Shown: in pieces, positions 47,730 to 57,774 of the stretch
Position numbering within the stretch: position 1 is the stretch's first letter
Layout of the letters: each line of letters begins with the position of its first letter
Origin: Diphasiastrum complanatum
Lineage: Eukaryota > Streptophyta > Lycopodiopsida > Lycopodiales > Lycopodiaceae
Assembly: GCA_029204225.1 (NCBI GenBank)
Contig: CM055097.1
Span: 67,170,972-67,234,971, forward strand
DNA length: 64,000 nucleotides
Reading direction: 5' to 3'
Translations under genes and position numbers: made by a program
The notes under the pieces: generated by a model
What the model saw: only the letters and a program-made list of their open reading frames with translations
Databases searched by the model: none
What the model was told of the DNA's origin: nothing

Positions 47730-47840
47730 CATTAGGGACCGCAAAGGACCGCATTAGGGAGTCATTATGGACCGCATTAGGGATTGCACAGGACATCAGA
47801 GGGACCGCAAAGGACCGTTGAGGGTCGCATAGAACCAGTA
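47730..47840 (-). repeat. GGTCC-type array, inverted block
   Basis: GGGACCGCAAAGGACCGCATTAGGG and similar units (quoted here in part: GGACCGCATTAGGG) are the reverse complement of units in the blocks on either side. The field therefore contains the same repeat in both orientations. Confidence 0.85.
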
Positions 47841-48724
47841 AGATTCATTATTTTCTTTCTATAGTTCTGCGACGCTTCTATTCTGCTCTCAAAGAAAGAG
47901 ACAAAGGATTGGAGTAAATATATATAGAACCATGCCAGGCCATCAATCCGCGAATATGTTGTTAGAAATCCAGTTTCAAATAATAATAAGGTTTGGATCA
48001 GTGACATGGCAAATATGACTTTTAAAAACAAAGCATGTTTGGATAGTACACTTGCGACAATAACTGGCCTAAACAATAATAGAGAAAACGTGGATTGCTG
48101 AGGTGTCTTTAAAAAAGAGAAAAAAAAAACATTTTGACGCAGATTGATGACATGGACGAAGCTCGACGATAGTATATATAAAGAGGTTCTTTCAAGAGAC
48201 ATTCAAGTGTTTCAAAGTCAGGTCTCTATGGTCAGTGAGAAGTAAGCTCAGTTTGGTCGCTCATACTCTATTACTAAAGTAAGTTACTTTTAGATATAAT
48301 CTAGATCATGTCTATTAAATTACATATATACTTTTATGTGAAATGTAACCGAAATAGTCAATTCAAATGGACATTTTTATAAGATGCGTGTATTTACAAA
48401 ATATTGTAGTGTAACTTTACAATGAAATTTACATATGTATATCAGTTGTATATATAAATATAAATATAGATATATTAATGTAATACTTATCAATATGTAT
48501 ATATAGAATATGCATTTATAGAAACAAAAGTATATATATATATAATACTTTATGAAACGTGGCCTCAAAACCTCCCGCCGCGGTGGGAGGTTCTGAAAAG
48601 TTTTTTTTTATTACACATGTATATATAAAAACAAAAGGATATATATATTAATATATATAAGATACAATTATATATCTTTTGTTATAGATACAATTATATA
48701 TATGTGGTATATACAAATATATCA

Positions 48725-48726
<2 letters not shown>
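47841..48726. other. AT-rich interval inside the satellite field
   Basis: There is no coding sequence. It contains TA/TATAAA-rich stretches and one near-perfect palindrome copy at 48566-48595 (arms CCTCCCGCCG and CGGTGGGAGG), isolated from any GGTCC units. Confidence 0.6.

Positions 48727-48776
<50 letters not shown>
48727..48776 (+). repeat. (TA)n microsatellite
   Basis: About 25 TA units immediately before the second forward GGTCC block. Confidence 0.97.
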
Positions 48777-48777
<1 letters not shown>

Positions 48778-48779
<2 letters not shown>

Positions 48780-49310
48780 CCCTGTGGGGTCCTCCAGCCA
48801 CGGCGGGAGGTTCTGACTTCTACGGTCCTCTGCGGTCTCTAATGCGGTTCCTAATGCGGTCCCTTTGCGATCATTTGAGGTTCCTCTGTGGCCTCTGCAA
48901 TCCTCTCGCCACGGCGGGAGGTTCTGATTTTTGCGGTCCTCTATGGTCCCTAATGTAGTCCCTTTGTGCTCCTTTAAGGTTCCCTTTGCTACCTCTACAG
49001 TCCTCCCGCCACGGCGGGAGGTTCTGACTTTCGTGGTCCCTTTGCGATCCTCTGGGGTCCTCTGTACCTCTGCGGTCCTCCCGCCGCGGTGGGAGGTTCT
49101 GACTTCCGTGGTCCTCTGCGGTCCCTTTGCGATCCTCTGAGGTTCTTCTAAGGTCCTATGCGACCCTCTACGGTCCTATGATGTCCCTAATGAGGTTCCT
49201 CTAAGGTCCTCCGCGGTCCCTAATGTGGTTCCTCTGTGGTCCTATGCAATCCCTAATGCAGTCCCTCCACTGTCCCTAATGTGATTCCTCTGTGGTCATC
49301 TACGGGCCAA
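48778..49310 (+). repeat. GGTCC-type tandem array, forward block 2 with four palindromes
   Basis: The units are the same as at 46.7-47.1 kb (CTCTGCGGTCC, CTAATGCGGTCCC). Palindromes sit at 48791-48815, 48902-48926, 49002-49026 and 49077-49101. Their left arm is merged with a unit's GTCCTCC, and each is followed by TTCTGA(C/T). Spacing is roughly 75-110 bp, so palindrome plus units may form a higher-order repeat. Confidence 0.85.
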
Positions 49311-49495
49311 CAACTAAGGGTCAAGGTCTAAGGACTAAGGGCCAACTAGTTAAGGACTAGGGGCCAAGGTCAAAGGATTGAGGGCCAACTAGCTAAGGAC
49401 TGAGGGCCAACTAGCCAAGGGTCGAGGGCCAATGTCTACGGGCCAAGACAAAGGCCCAACTGGCTAAGGGCTGAGCTATAAGGGCTTAGGTCCAA
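49311..49495 (+). repeat. Degenerate GGGCCAA / CTAAGG short repeats
   Basis: Loose units such as AAGGACTGAGGGCCAACTAG repeat about eight to ten times. They share words with the following 115-bp monomer and look like the ancestral, unamplified form of it. Confidence 0.75.
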
Positions 49496-50190
49496 TTGCT
49501 AAGGGCTAAGTGCCAAGATCTAAGGAGTAAGGGCTAGCGGCCAAGGACTATAGTCCAATGGTTGAGGACCAAGTGGCAAGGGGTAAGGGCCAAACTTTAA
49601 GGACCAATGGCGCGTAAGGGCTAAGTGCCAAGATCTAAGGAGTAAGGGCTAACGGCCAAGGACTATAGTCCAATGGTTGAGGACCAAGTGGCAAGGGGTA
49701 AGGGCCAAACTTTAAGGACCAATGGCGCGTAAGGGCTAAGTGCCAAGATCTAAGGAGTAAGGGCTAACGGCCAAGGACTATAGTCCAATGGTTGAGGACC
49801 AAGTGGCAAGGGGTAAGGGCCAAACTTTAAGGACCAATGGCGCGTAAGGGCTAAGTGCCAAGATCTAAGGAGTAAGGGCTAACGGCCAAGGACTATAGTC
49901 CAATGGTTGAGGACCAAGTGGCAAGGGGTAAGGGCCAAACTTTAAGGACCAATGGCGCGTAAGGGCTAAGTGCCAAGATCTAAGGAGTAAGGCCTAACGG
50001 CCAAGGACTATAGTCCAATGGTTGAGGACCAAGTGGCAAGGGGTAAGGGCCAAACTTTAAGGACCAATGGCGCGTAAGGGCTAAGTGCCAAGATCTAAGG
50101 AGTAAGGGCTAACGACCAAGGACTATAGTCCAATGGTTGAGGACCAAGTGGCAAGGGGTAAGGGCCAAACTTTAAGGACCAATGGCGAAA
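49496..50190 (+). repeat. 115-bp satellite, six near-identical copies
   Basis: The junction word CGCGTAAGGG recurs at 49611, 49726, 49841, 49956 and 50071, exactly 115 bp apart each time. The array closes at 50186 with CGAAAGG. Only isolated substitutions separate the copies (for example GCTAGCGG in copy 1, GGCCTAACGG in copy 5 and AACGACC in copy 6). Such uniformity indicates very recent amplification. Confidence 0.97.
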
Positions 50191-51120
50191 GGCTAAGAAA
50201 GATCCACTAATATTCTATAAAAATATTTAAATTACATAAAACTATTTCAAGATAATTTCAAACAATTTCAACACCTGGGTATATTTATCCAACTATTTAC
50301 ATTGTGTGTTATAAATTTACATCTACATTGTATGTATGTATGTTCCAACGTATGTTGACATCATAATTTCTCTCTGTGTGTGCAGGGCTTGCAATGGAAA
50401 ATGATCGTGAGAAAAATGTCCGCGTTGTCTTGCTATATCGAAAAGAAGTCATTGCATTCGGTCAAATTTTGAATTCTGAACCAAGCTAGATGTGTTTCTT
50501 TCGTGAAATTGGCACAAATAAATGCATGGTGAGTATATCAAAAGTGCTCAAGATGGATTGTCCATTGCACCAGATCATCAACATGTATGCAATGTATGAC
50601 TACCTTCAATCATGACAAGAGAACATCAACAAAAACAACATATAAGTCTGATTTCCTCACTGGCGTGGAAGATGTCAATCATTGTAGAGAATTGGTTGAC
50701 TTAGTCGATCAGTTACATTAATCTACTTTGAATTCTAGAAGTATAAGTCATCATGAGAGTGACTGCAATTGGGAATTAGAATTTGGAATTATTTATAAAG
50801 TGCCTTTGGAAATTTGGATTCCTTTCTCTAGCGTTCATTTAGAATTTTGAGGAATCGAAGATTCTAAGGGAGGTAATGGCAGTTGGATAATGATCCATTT
50901 ATGGAACCATCTTTGTGTTGCAATTGGATTTGGATTAAATCTCTGGAATTTGCAAAAGAAAGCAGATGGAATGTGTTCCATGCGTGAATCTAGTAATTTA
51001 GATTTTTTTTGAGGCATTATAGAGTGGTTCTTTATAATCATTGAGACAACTAAGAGTACTTCTAACTTACAAAAGACTTAAGTTCTTTTTACTGATCTGG
51101 AATGGATATCGGATATCTAT
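50191..51120. other. Spacer; no gene recognised
   Basis: A short frame near 50385-50490 (around AMENDREKNVRVVLLYRKEV) follows a pyrimidine-AG and could be an exon or retroelement debris, but I cannot place it. The remainder shows nothing. Confidence 0.35.
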
Positions 51121-51372
51121 TACAATATTGGTTTCGGTTATGTTGAGATTCTTAATGTTCCTTTTGGTTCAGTGAATACACTTGCAGCATTCCTACAGTA
51201 TTTGAACGATACATTTCGTCCCTACCTGGGTCAATGCAGAGTGGTATTCTTAGGTGATGTGTTCATCTATGGAGAAACGCTTAAGGTGCATGAGAGGATT
51301 CAATGGCTAGAAGTATCTCCTGGAATTGGTTGTGAATTTGATCCTATATTTGGATATATGATAGCCAGTTAA
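51121..51372 (+). pseudogene. Highly diverged Ty3/gypsy RT fragment
   Basis: An open stretch reads VPFGSVNTLAAFLQYLNDTF and then RVVFLGDVFIYGETLKVHER. These align with the gypsy RT blocks usually written PFGLxNAPxTFQxxMN and VxxYLDDILIYSxTxxEH. The polymerase YLDD has become FLGD, so the first Asp is lost. Nothing else of the element could be read nearby. Confidence 0.6.
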
Positions 51373-53206
51373 TTTTTTGACTTTTTGGTAAGAAGATCTA
51401 GAAGGAAAGAATTTCTTGGAGGGAAAACTGGTGGTATGGGACATCAGTGATTCCAAAGAAATTTTCTTGTGCGAGAGTGATCTGTAGACTGATGGTTAGT
51501 GATTATTGTAATGGTAATGCTAACAAAAGTATCCATTGGTTTTTGGTGGGTATTTTGGAAAATTATGAGATATAGATCCGGATCCCAAATGGTATCTCAT
51601 TATTTACAAAATTTGAAAACTCTTAAATATATTTTTCTTTTATTTGAACCTCTACTTTTTAGAAATTTCTTAAATATGAGACAATTGGATTTAGATTCAT
51701 ATAACTCCTTCCAGTGTGGAACTTTGTTCTAAAGGACTGATTATAGTTATATGAAATTATACTTCCATACGATTATGAATATGGCTCAAAATTTGTTGAC
51801 ATTTTTATTGATTCAGATTCAGTGAAAGAATGATTGAATTCTTGGAATTTAGAATTCCTAGACCCAAATGTTTATCTCTATTTGATAGTTGATCATTGAA
51901 ATGTAATATTTCTATCACTTGGGATAAGATATCTAATGATTTTGGAGAAAGTCCGGTTTGTAATAGAATACTTATTACTGACTTTTCCTGATCTTTGATA
52001 TTTTATACATTGTCTTCTGAGAACTTTTTTTAATTGAAATTATGAAATTTCTTTAAAAAGGGGGAGATGAAGTGATAGGAATAAGACTTTCATGGGATCA
52101 GCCAGTTGCATAGATTTCTTTTGAGGAGTCCAGTGTGTGTGCAAAGGTTGAACTATCATAGTGAAAGAGAGCAACTCTCTAGAGATTGTTGCGAATAATC
52201 TAGAACTAGAGGAGTTTTGGGGGTATTGAGCTATGAGTTATTAATAATTATGGATAGTAGTGATAAAGATTAAACTTACGTTCCACTTATTGGCTTACAA
52301 AGTACCACTTTATTATGGATTAGATCAGGTGAGAATAAAGCTTTAATCTTAGCCTTATATCCAAAGATGTCTGTATAAGTCAACCTAATCTTGGTTTGAA
52401 TACTAAGATCGGGGGGAATACATAGAATATACAACCCATCTTACTTGCCCATGTATGGAATATCCATCTATCATATCATGCCAACCTCCTATGCATGTCT
52501 ATTGCGTGTAGGAATCCCCTATCCCACAATAGTTAGGACTCATGCAAAAGCATAATGAATGAACACTCACACCTAACCATGAGTGCAACACACATGCTAG
52601 GACCGCATTCAAGTGGTCACCAAATCACTTGGTCCTATTCGACTATTATCCCAATTAGGTCTGATCCCAATGCCCTCTAACCGTCCGTTAGGGCCATGAC
52701 ACTTGGGCTTTTCAAGCTCTCCTTTCTTACAAGCACATGCCTTCATCACCAACCTCAATGCAAGAACAGTAGCAAAACGTTATCACATTCAAAACATCAA
52801 GCATTCTATGAAAAAAGAGAGCAAAAAGACAAATAAACTTCAAGACAAGGGCTAATCCTCTTTTTTGAAAATTAAGTATTAGGACTAGAATGATGCAAAA
52901 TACACAAAAGGACATTTCTTATAGGGACGAATCATGCATAATACACAGAAATACTTGACTTTGTCAATGGACCACATAAAAGTCTAATCTTGCATCCAAC
53001 GATTAATCGATTTTGGGTTTCTAAACTTGTCTTGAAACCTTTAATCCGGAGTTACAAAATGGCTATTTAATTAAGCATGGTTTGTGCTTCTAAACTAATT
53101 AACTATGTCACTTTTAGACTGGGCATATATTTGCAAAATGCCAGCCCTAGGCACAATTCTTACTATCCATTATCTATAGATTAATTTATGATATTTAGAC
53201 TTAAAT
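51373..53206. other. Spacer, possibly the 3' part of an old gypsy element
   Basis: There is no coding sequence. A purine tract AAAAAGGGGGAGATGAAG at about 52057-52074 looks like a polypurine tract followed by an LTR start (TGATAGG), which fits the RT fragment upstream. This is weak evidence. Confidence 0.35.
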
Positions 53207-53907
53207 TGTGAAGAATGGCCAAAAATTGGCAAATCTAGCTTGATCAAAAACCATGTAGAATAGTGTAAATTGTGTACACAAGTGGGTCCCACACATGTGA
53301 GGCCATGATGCCACGTGGGAAACCCATCATAATGTAGGTTAGGTCAAGTCAAGAGATTTGGTCATGTCTATTTGGTGGTCATCCCTACTTTATAGGATCT
53401 ACACCTAAGTTTAAGGTGAAAATTTGACCAACTAGCTACCTACCAAGCATAACTCTAGGATCTAGGCTAGGGTTTCATTTTAGGGCAAGAGGGGTGAGTT
53501 AACTTCCTTATTACATGCTGGAAATCCACCTAACTTCAAGAAGGAAGTCGAATTTGCTATGTATTCCAAGCTCCTATAGTGAAAAGATAGAAGATTTTTG
53601 GAGCTCATTGGCAATCTCAAGCTAGTTCACTATGTACATTGAGTTTTTGTGATCCAAATGAAACCAAATCAATTTCTACTTGTTTCTCAGGTTGAAGGCC
53701 GTACTAAAGCCTGTAGTACACACATGTGGGCTCGGATTTCAATGTTTATCAATGCTTTTGATTGTTAATGCTTGTTGTTTGTCAAATTGCCAATCTAGAT
53801 CAACTTTTTTGTGTCTAGTTTTTTGGTAGATTGTTAAGCAAGCATCCAATCACTCTTGTGGATCTTTTGTAGATCCATTTATGGTCCTAAAGTACAGTAC
53901 TTTCACA
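53207..53907 (+). repeat. 5' LTR of the non-autonomous copia element
   Basis: 701 bp, TG...CA. It holds several G-box-like palindromes (CACATGTG near 53291, CCACGTGGG near 53311, CACATGTG near 53722). Confidence 0.95.
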
Positions 53908-53920
53908 TGGTATCAGAGCC
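53908..53920 (+). other. Primer-binding site of the non-autonomous copia element
   Basis: TGGTATCAGAGCC directly abuts the LTR end, which is the tRNA-Met type. Confidence 0.95.
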
Positions 53921-54345
53921 AAGTACAAGAGCATAAGCCATTGATCTAATGCAAATCCATTTTTAGCAAGTTCTGGTGCTAAAAGCTAGTATTGAGAGGG
54001 CAAGCTAGAATCTTGATTTTGGTGGGAAGATTTGATCCCAAACTTGGTAGGGGTTCAAATCCGTACTGTCCACATGTGCGGGCACCTCTGAACCTGCATT
54101 TAATGCATGGTATTCATTTGATCCCAAAAAAATTCAATTTGTGAGCTGTTGGTGTAATTTTTGGTGGAGATCCTAGGATAATCTACCAAGATCATTTGCC
54201 ATTGATTAGATTTAAATTTGTTTCATGGAATCTAATTAATCTAGGTTGAGTTCAAGTCCTATTAAGGTTAAAAACAGGTCTTGAAAGTACACCAAGAAGG
54301 AAGGAAGAAATTAAGTCATTTTTTTGTCCAAAAATAGCCAAAATT

Positions 54346-54673
54346 GGCAAGATTTGATTGTAAGTAGATTTCACATCATCATATCTTCATTCCAACTTTG
54401 TGAGGGAGTGCTAGAACTGAGATTATAAGTCCATTTGTTGGATTAGAAATCTAATTTGAGTGAAAAACTACAAGAGAGAGACCTTAGTGAGTTTTTAGAG
54501 ACAATCAAATCCATTGCTTGGCAAGATTTGTTTGAAAGTAGTTTTCACTTCATCTTATCTTCATTTCAGCTTTGTGAGGGAGTGATAGAACTGTGATTAT
54601 AAGTCCATTTGTTGGATTAGAAATCAAATTTGAGTGAAACACTGCAAGTGTGAGACCTTTGTGAGTTTCAAGT
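54346..54673 (+). repeat. Tandem duplication in the element's 5' leader
   Basis: GGCAAGATTTG starts two copies of about 154 bp at 54346 and 54520. Both contain CTTTGTGAGGGAGTG and ATAAGTCCATTTGTTGGATT. They end shortly before the gag ATG. It could relate to packaging, but that is speculation. Confidence 0.88.
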
Positions 54674-54713
54674 CAATCAAATCTATTTCTTGTTTGTAGA
54701 AGTCACTAGTAAG

Positions 54714-56870
54714 ATGGGATCTGCTGGAGCATACCTTCTAGAAGCTAGTGAGAGATTGAATTCTACAAATTATGCTATTTGGAAGGTTAGGATGGAGTCA
54801 CTCTTGGTGCTCCAAGACCTTCATGAGTTCTTGATTGAAGATGAAGATGAACCTCTAGGTGCACATGAGTTAGCTAGATACAAAAAGAGATCTAGGCTTG
54901 CACTTCATTGTGTGAAGATGAATGTGAGCAATGATTTTTTGAGAGAAGTATCAGCATGTACTAGTGCTAAAGAGGCTTGGGAGTCTTTAAAATCAATCTA
55001 TGAATCTAGTAACACTTCAAGAGTACTCATGCTTAGAAATCAGATTTTGCAAAGCATGAAGAGAAGTGAGGAGAGTGCACAAGATTATGTACTCAGAATC
55101 AAGTCTCTAAATAGGGAGTTGGCTTCCATTGGAGAGAAGATTCATGATGGAGAGCTTGTACAAATTGTTCTTAATGGTCTAGGAGATGACTTTGAAAATT
55201 TGGTCCAAAGTTTTGCCATCCAAGACACTTTGCCGACTATAGAAAAACTTCACAGTGTATTAGTGGCTGAAGAGTATAGGATGCTCCATGCAAAATCTAG
55301 GATGAGTTCCTTGTCTTTGCAGGATGGTGATGAGAAATCCAATTTCTCATTCAAGGGCAAAAATAAGACCTATGGAAAGAAGAAGCATCCAAAGGAGGCC
55401 AAAGAAGAGGATGGTGCATCAAGCTCAAAGGACAAGTCAAAGCAAAAATGCTTCTTTTGTGGAAAGAAGGGGCATTATGCATATGAATGCTACAAGAGGC
55501 TAAGAGCACAAGTGGAGGAGGACAAACAAGGAAACCTTGCAAAGGAGGAGGAGGAGGATGAAATAGATGTATTCTTGATGACATCTACATCCTCACCAAC
55601 AAGCAATAGCAATTCAAGAGACAATTGGTGGATCGACAGTGGGGCTAGCTCCCACATGTCTTGTGAAAAGGACTTTTTCTCAACCTTACACTCTTTCAAT
55701 GATGCTAAGAAGTTTGTATTTACTGCAAATGATGAAGAGTGTAGGATAGATGGTGTTGGTACCATCTCTTTGTGTCTAGAATCCTCAAAATGCATGGATC
55801 TAGAAAATGTCCTTTATGTACCATCAATCACCAAGAATATGCTTAGTGTTGGTCTACTCTTAGAAAGTGGTTTGGATGTCCACTTTAAGCATGGTGTTTG
55901 CTTCATCCTGAAGAATGATGTTTGCATTGCAAAGGGATTTAAACATGGAAGATTGTTTAAGTTGGAAGCTAGTGTTGCTTTTGAAAGAATGAGCTTGGCA
56001 AAGGAGGAGATCACTCAAGAGGAGATCTTGGAGAAGTGTGACCTTGCTTGCATTGAGGAGGAGCATCAAAAGGAGGAAGAGCTTGAGGATCAGCCTCAAA
56101 GCATGAGAGTTACAAGGGAGTCTTCAATGACAATGGCTGAGTCATCAAATTGCATGCAAATTGTCCATTCAAGTGTGCAACTTGCAAGGGTGGTGAGCAT
56201 TGGAGAGTCTACTATCTTTGAATACTTTTTGAAAAGTAGTAGTAGACATGAGGTGACTTGTTTCTTACCTTTAAGATTCATGATGTTTATTACTTTGTAT
56301 GACAAGACAATGAAATGGGATGCTTTAAAATCTACATTTGTTGTTGATACAGCAATTTCATTGGATAACTATTTTTGTAATAGTTTGAATAGAGTCATAA
56401 AAGATGAAACATCATTTGTATTGGAAATCTTTGGATCCATATGCTCTCTGCATGATCATTCCAATGTAAGGACCAAAGATTATCCTATTTCAATGATAAG
56501 AATAATGGTAGTGTTTTGCTCTTCAAGTAAAGATTGTAGAATCTACTTGTTTTCTACCAAAGAAGTTGTCAATGGTGGAAATGTGATCTTTCAAGAGTGG
56601 AAGATTTGTAAACTTGAAGAAGCACCTTTGGATCAACACTTTATTCAGTTCATTGATGGTTTGGAGTCAAGTCAAGTGGAGGAGCAAGCTCAAGACCCGA
56701 GGACTCCAAGAAGAATCTTGAGTATCAAGATGGAGCCATGTAGGCTCAATCATATGGATCAAGCAAGGCAAACAGTCTTTGGCAACACTGTGTATGCACT
56801 TAATAGTTTAATTGATGTATCTTCAAGTGCACAAAATGCCTTGGAATCCATGGCTTGGCATGATGTATAG
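54714..56870 (+). CDS. Gag-protease polyprotein with collapsed integrase, 718 aa
   Basis: One uninterrupted frame from the first ATG (MGSAGAYLLEASERL). A UBN2-type gag (about 1-195) is followed by a zinc knuckle CFFCGKKGHYAYEC (246-259) and a protease with WWIDSGASSHM (Asp308). The protease domain then leads through KNMLSVGLLLESGLDVHF. From about 430 the expected HHCC and integrase catalytic blocks are missing. In their place is an acidic stretch (EEEHQKEEELEDQPQ), then faint integrase C-terminal similarity (FGSICSLHDHSNVRTKDYP, YLFSTKEVVNGGNVIF). The frame ends in the linker at the point where RT would start (NALESMAWHDV). Nothing after that remains. A frame this long, without a stop in a non-autonomous copy, suggests that gag and protease are still used. 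Confidence 0.93.
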   Translation: MGSAGAYLLEASERLNSTNYAIWKVRMESLLVLQDLHEFLIEDEDEPLGAHELARYKKRSRLALHCVKMNVSNDFLREVSACTSAKEAWESLKSIYESSNTSRVLMLRNQILQSMKRSEESAQDYVLRIKSLNRELASIGEKIHDGELVQIVLNGLGDDFENLVQSFAIQDTLPTIEKLHSVLVAEEYRMLHAKSRMSSLSLQDGDEKSNFSFKGKNKTYGKKKHPKEAKEEDGASSSKDKSKQKCFFCGKKGHYAYECYKRLRAQVEEDKQGNLAKEEEEDEIDVFLMTSTSSPTSNSNSRDNWWIDSGASSHMSCEKDFFSTLHSFNDAKKFVFTANDEECRIDGVGTISLCLESSKCMDLENVLYVPSITKNMLSVGLLLESGLDVHFKHGVCFILKNDVCIAKGFKHGRLFKLEASVAFERMSLAKEEITQEEILEKCDLACIEEEHQKEEELEDQPQSMRVTRESSMTMAESSNCMQIVHSSVQLARVVSIGESTIFEYFLKSSSRHEVTCFLPLRFMMFITLYDKTMKWDALKSTFVVDTAISLDNYFCNSLNRVIKDETSFVLEIFGSICSLHDHSNVRTKDYPISMIRIMVVFCSSSKDCRIYLFSTKEVVNGGNVIFQEWKICKLEEAPLDQHFIQFIDGLESSQVEEQAQDPRTPRRILSIKMEPCRLNHMDQARQTVFGNTVYALNSLIDVSSSAQNALESMAWHDV

Positions 56871-57074
56871 TTTTTGAAGCGTGCTACATGACACATTTGT
56901 GGAACATCTTGTAAGAGATCCTTTAAGAGGTGGTGAAAGATCCTTCATGGACATCATTCTCTATTGGAGTCTCAAAAGTTCCTTGTTTGTAGCTGGATTT
57001 TTTAGACAATTCTAAAAGCATTCATTCATCTAGCAAGAGAGTTGTAGATAGATCAAGCTAAATTTGAGGAGGAG

Positions 57075-57774
57075 TGTGAAGAATTGCCAAAAATTGGCAA
57101 ATCTAGCTTGATAAAAAACCATGTAGAATAGTGTAAATTGTGTACACAAGTGGGTCCCACACATGTGAGGCCATGATGCCACGTGGGAAACCCATCCTAA
57201 TGTAGGTTAGGTCAAGTCAAGAGAGTTGGTCATGTCTATTTGGTGGTCATCCCTACTTTATAGGACCTACACCTAAGTTTAAGGTGAAAATTTGACCAAC
57301 TAGCTACCTACCAAGCATAACTCTAGGATCTAGGCTAGGGTTTCATTTTAGGGCAAGAGGGGTGAGTTAACTTCCTTATTACATGCTGGAAATCCACCTA
57401 AATTCAAGAAGGAAGTCGAATTTGCTATGTATTCCAAGCTCCTATAGTGAGAAGATAGAAGATTTTTGGAGCTCATTGGCAATCTCAAGCTAGTTCACTA
57501 TGTACATTGAGTTTTTGTGATCCAAATGAAACCAAATCAATTTCTACTTGTTTATTAGGTTGAAGGCCGTACTACAGCCTGTAGTACACACGTGTGGCTC
57601 GGATTTCAATGTTTATCAATGCTTTTGATTGTTAATGCTTGTTGTTTGTCAAATTGCCAATCTAGATCAACTTTTTTGTGTCTAGTTTTTTGATAGATTG
57701 TTAAGCAAGCATCCAATCACTCTTGTGGATCTTTTGTAAATCCATTTATGGTCCTAAAGTACAGTACTTTCACA
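57075..57774 (+). repeat. 3' LTR of the non-autonomous copia element
   Basis: 700 bp, preceded by the purine tract and followed by the TAAAT target duplication. Differences from the 5' LTR are spread evenly along its length. Confidence 0.95.

Larger units (their letters stand above)
53207..57774 (+). mobile_element. Complete non-autonomous Ty1/copia element (gag-protease only)
   Basis: The 4,568-bp element has LTRs at 53207-53907 and 57075-57774 that share TGTGAAGAAT...TTTCACA ends and differ at about 14 of 700 positions (about 2%). The 5 bp on each side are TAAAT at 53202-53206 and TAAAT at 57775-57779, a perfect target-site duplication. A PBS (53908-53920) and a purine tract (TTGAGGAGGAG before 57075) are present. 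Between them is a 0.8 kb leader, one long ORF and about 200 bp of 3' sequence. RT and RNase H are absent. It matches the idea of TR-GAG-type elements, which keep gag and are mobilised by autonomous relatives (family knowledge). Confidence 0.95.

Noticed and set aside
48704-49140. Open frames with Ile-Tyr and Gly-Pro-Leu repeats
   Set aside because: They are produced by (TA)n and GGTCC minisatellites.
49496-50190. Possible CRISPR-like array
   Set aside because: The whole 115-bp unit repeats with no unique spacers, and the context is a plant nuclear genome.
49496-50190. Telomere-like repeat because of TAAGGG words
   Set aside because: The plant telomere unit TTTAGGG does not occur in tandem; the similarity is only in short words.
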